In this document: positions 63,683 through 64,000 of the stretch, piece by piece
How positions within the stretch are numbered: the stretch's first letter is position 1
Layout: each line of letters opens with the position of its first letter
Source of the DNA: Longispora sp047121295
GTDB lineage: Bacteria > Actinomycetota > Actinomycetes > Mycobacteriales > Micromonosporaceae
NCBI RefSeq assembly: GCF_047121295.1
Contig: NZ_CP139447.1
Coordinates: 2,418,001-2,482,000, forward strand
Direction of reading: 5' to 3'
DNA length: 64,000 nucleotides
Notes under the pieces: generated by a model
Told to the model about the DNA's origin: nothing
What the model saw: only the letters and a program-made list of their open reading frames with translations
The model's database searches: none
Position numbers and translations under genes: made by a program

Positions 63683-64000
63683 ATGCGTGTACTCGTCCTC
63701 AACCGGTTCCTGCTGCGGTTCATCCCGTACAGCGGCTACGACACCGGCGACAACGAACTCGTGTTGATCACCAGCGCGTCCGGGATCAGCCCTGATCCGG
63801 CGCAACGGGAGAAGGACCTGGCGGGGTACGCCCGCGTCGTGATCGTGGACAACCCGCTGAACTCCGCGGAGTTCGAGTACCAGGCGAACCTGTTGCACGC
63901 CGAATTCGGCTTCGGCGCGGTCGTGGCCCTGGCCGAGGCGGACCTGCTCACCGCCGCCCGGCTGCGCACCCGCTGGGGCATCGCCGGGCAGAACTGGGAC
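63683..64000 (+). CDS. Probable second ATP-grasp protein, 3' truncated by window edge
   Basis: ATG three bases after the previous stop; the frame is open to the last base, giving 106 residues. The N-terminus MRVLVLNRFLLRFIPYSGYD leads to a Rossmann-like alternation and ends with LLTAARLRTRWGIAGQNWD, the stretch that precedes the ATP-binding domain in many ATP-grasp enzymes (A-x-L-R-x-x-x-G-x-x-G). The catalytic part is outside the window, so the call is provisional. Confidence 0.6.
   Translation, partial: MRVLVLNRFLLRFIPYSGYDTGDNELVLITSASGISPDPAQREKDLAGYARVVIVDNPLNSAEFEYQANLLHAEFGFGAVVALAEADLLTAARLRTRWGIAGQNWD

Overview
The window is very GC-rich with GTG/ATG starts, GC-rich hairpin terminators, SARP/BTAD regulators, a conservon and secreted RHS/LamG giants. 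This points to a filamentous actinomycete (Actinomycetota; Micromonosporaceae or Streptomycetaceae are the best guesses, but no rRNA or marker gene is present to settle it).

Layout. (1) 1-10.3 kb: a secreted LamG/ricin-lectin protein (5' end outside the window), a 2096-aa secreted RHS/YD-repeat polymorphic toxin with a nuclease-like C-terminus, and a small acidic candidate immunity gene. (2) 10.4-23 kb: accessory region with two large BTAD/NB-ARC/TPR regulators, a divergent MerR-MFS pair, a DUF6891-type protein, a GNAT acetyltransferase, a secreted I36-type peptidase inhibitor, and decayed gene remnants (cyclase, methyltransferase, HAD, MFS, ParB-like, CBS). (3) 23.1-36.4 kb: a sugar-acid catabolic operon made of a ROK regulator, a small coupled ORF, an enolase-superfamily dehydratase, an Opp/Dpp-type ABC importer with fused ATPases, an SMP-30 lactonase, an SDR, a KDPG-type aldolase and a PfkB kinase. 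The genes are joined mostly by 4-nt stop/start overlaps, and a secreted beta-helix protein follows. (4) 36.4-42 kb: a DUF202 protein, a NarK-type nitrate/nitrite transporter, and a divergent conservon (cvnABCD) whose kinase has a nitrate-sensing-like domain. (5) 42-55.6 kb: a third BTAD/NB-ARC/TPR regulator divergent from a second RHS toxin plus LamG/ricin pair, paralogous to region 1 but in reversed order. (6) 55.6-64 kb: a gene-free, locally AT-richer stretch with a perfect 9+9 bp palindrome, then a biosynthetic operon running off the window: ATP-grasp ligase, MFS exporter, zinc-type cupin, methionyl-tRNA-synthetase-like protein, FAD amine oxidoreductase, lysine N6-hydroxylase-like monooxygenase, a small beta-rich protein and the start of a second probable ATP-grasp protein.

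The most exciting feature is region 6. N-hydroxylase + cupin + MetRS-like protein + FAD oxidase is the enzyme set known to build N-N bonds (hydrazines) from N6-hydroxylysine and an amino acid in pathways such as s56-p1, pyrazomycin/formycin and triacsin. Here the cupin and MetRS halves are two separate, translationally coupled genes, and the set is flanked by two ATP-grasp-type genes and an exporter. This suggests an uncharacterised hydrazine-containing peptide-like metabolite. Second in interest are the two RHS/LamG loci, with an internal hairpin in each gene pair, an apparently immunity-less second toxin, and SARP-like 11-bp direct repeats in front of RHS2 and the I36 gene.
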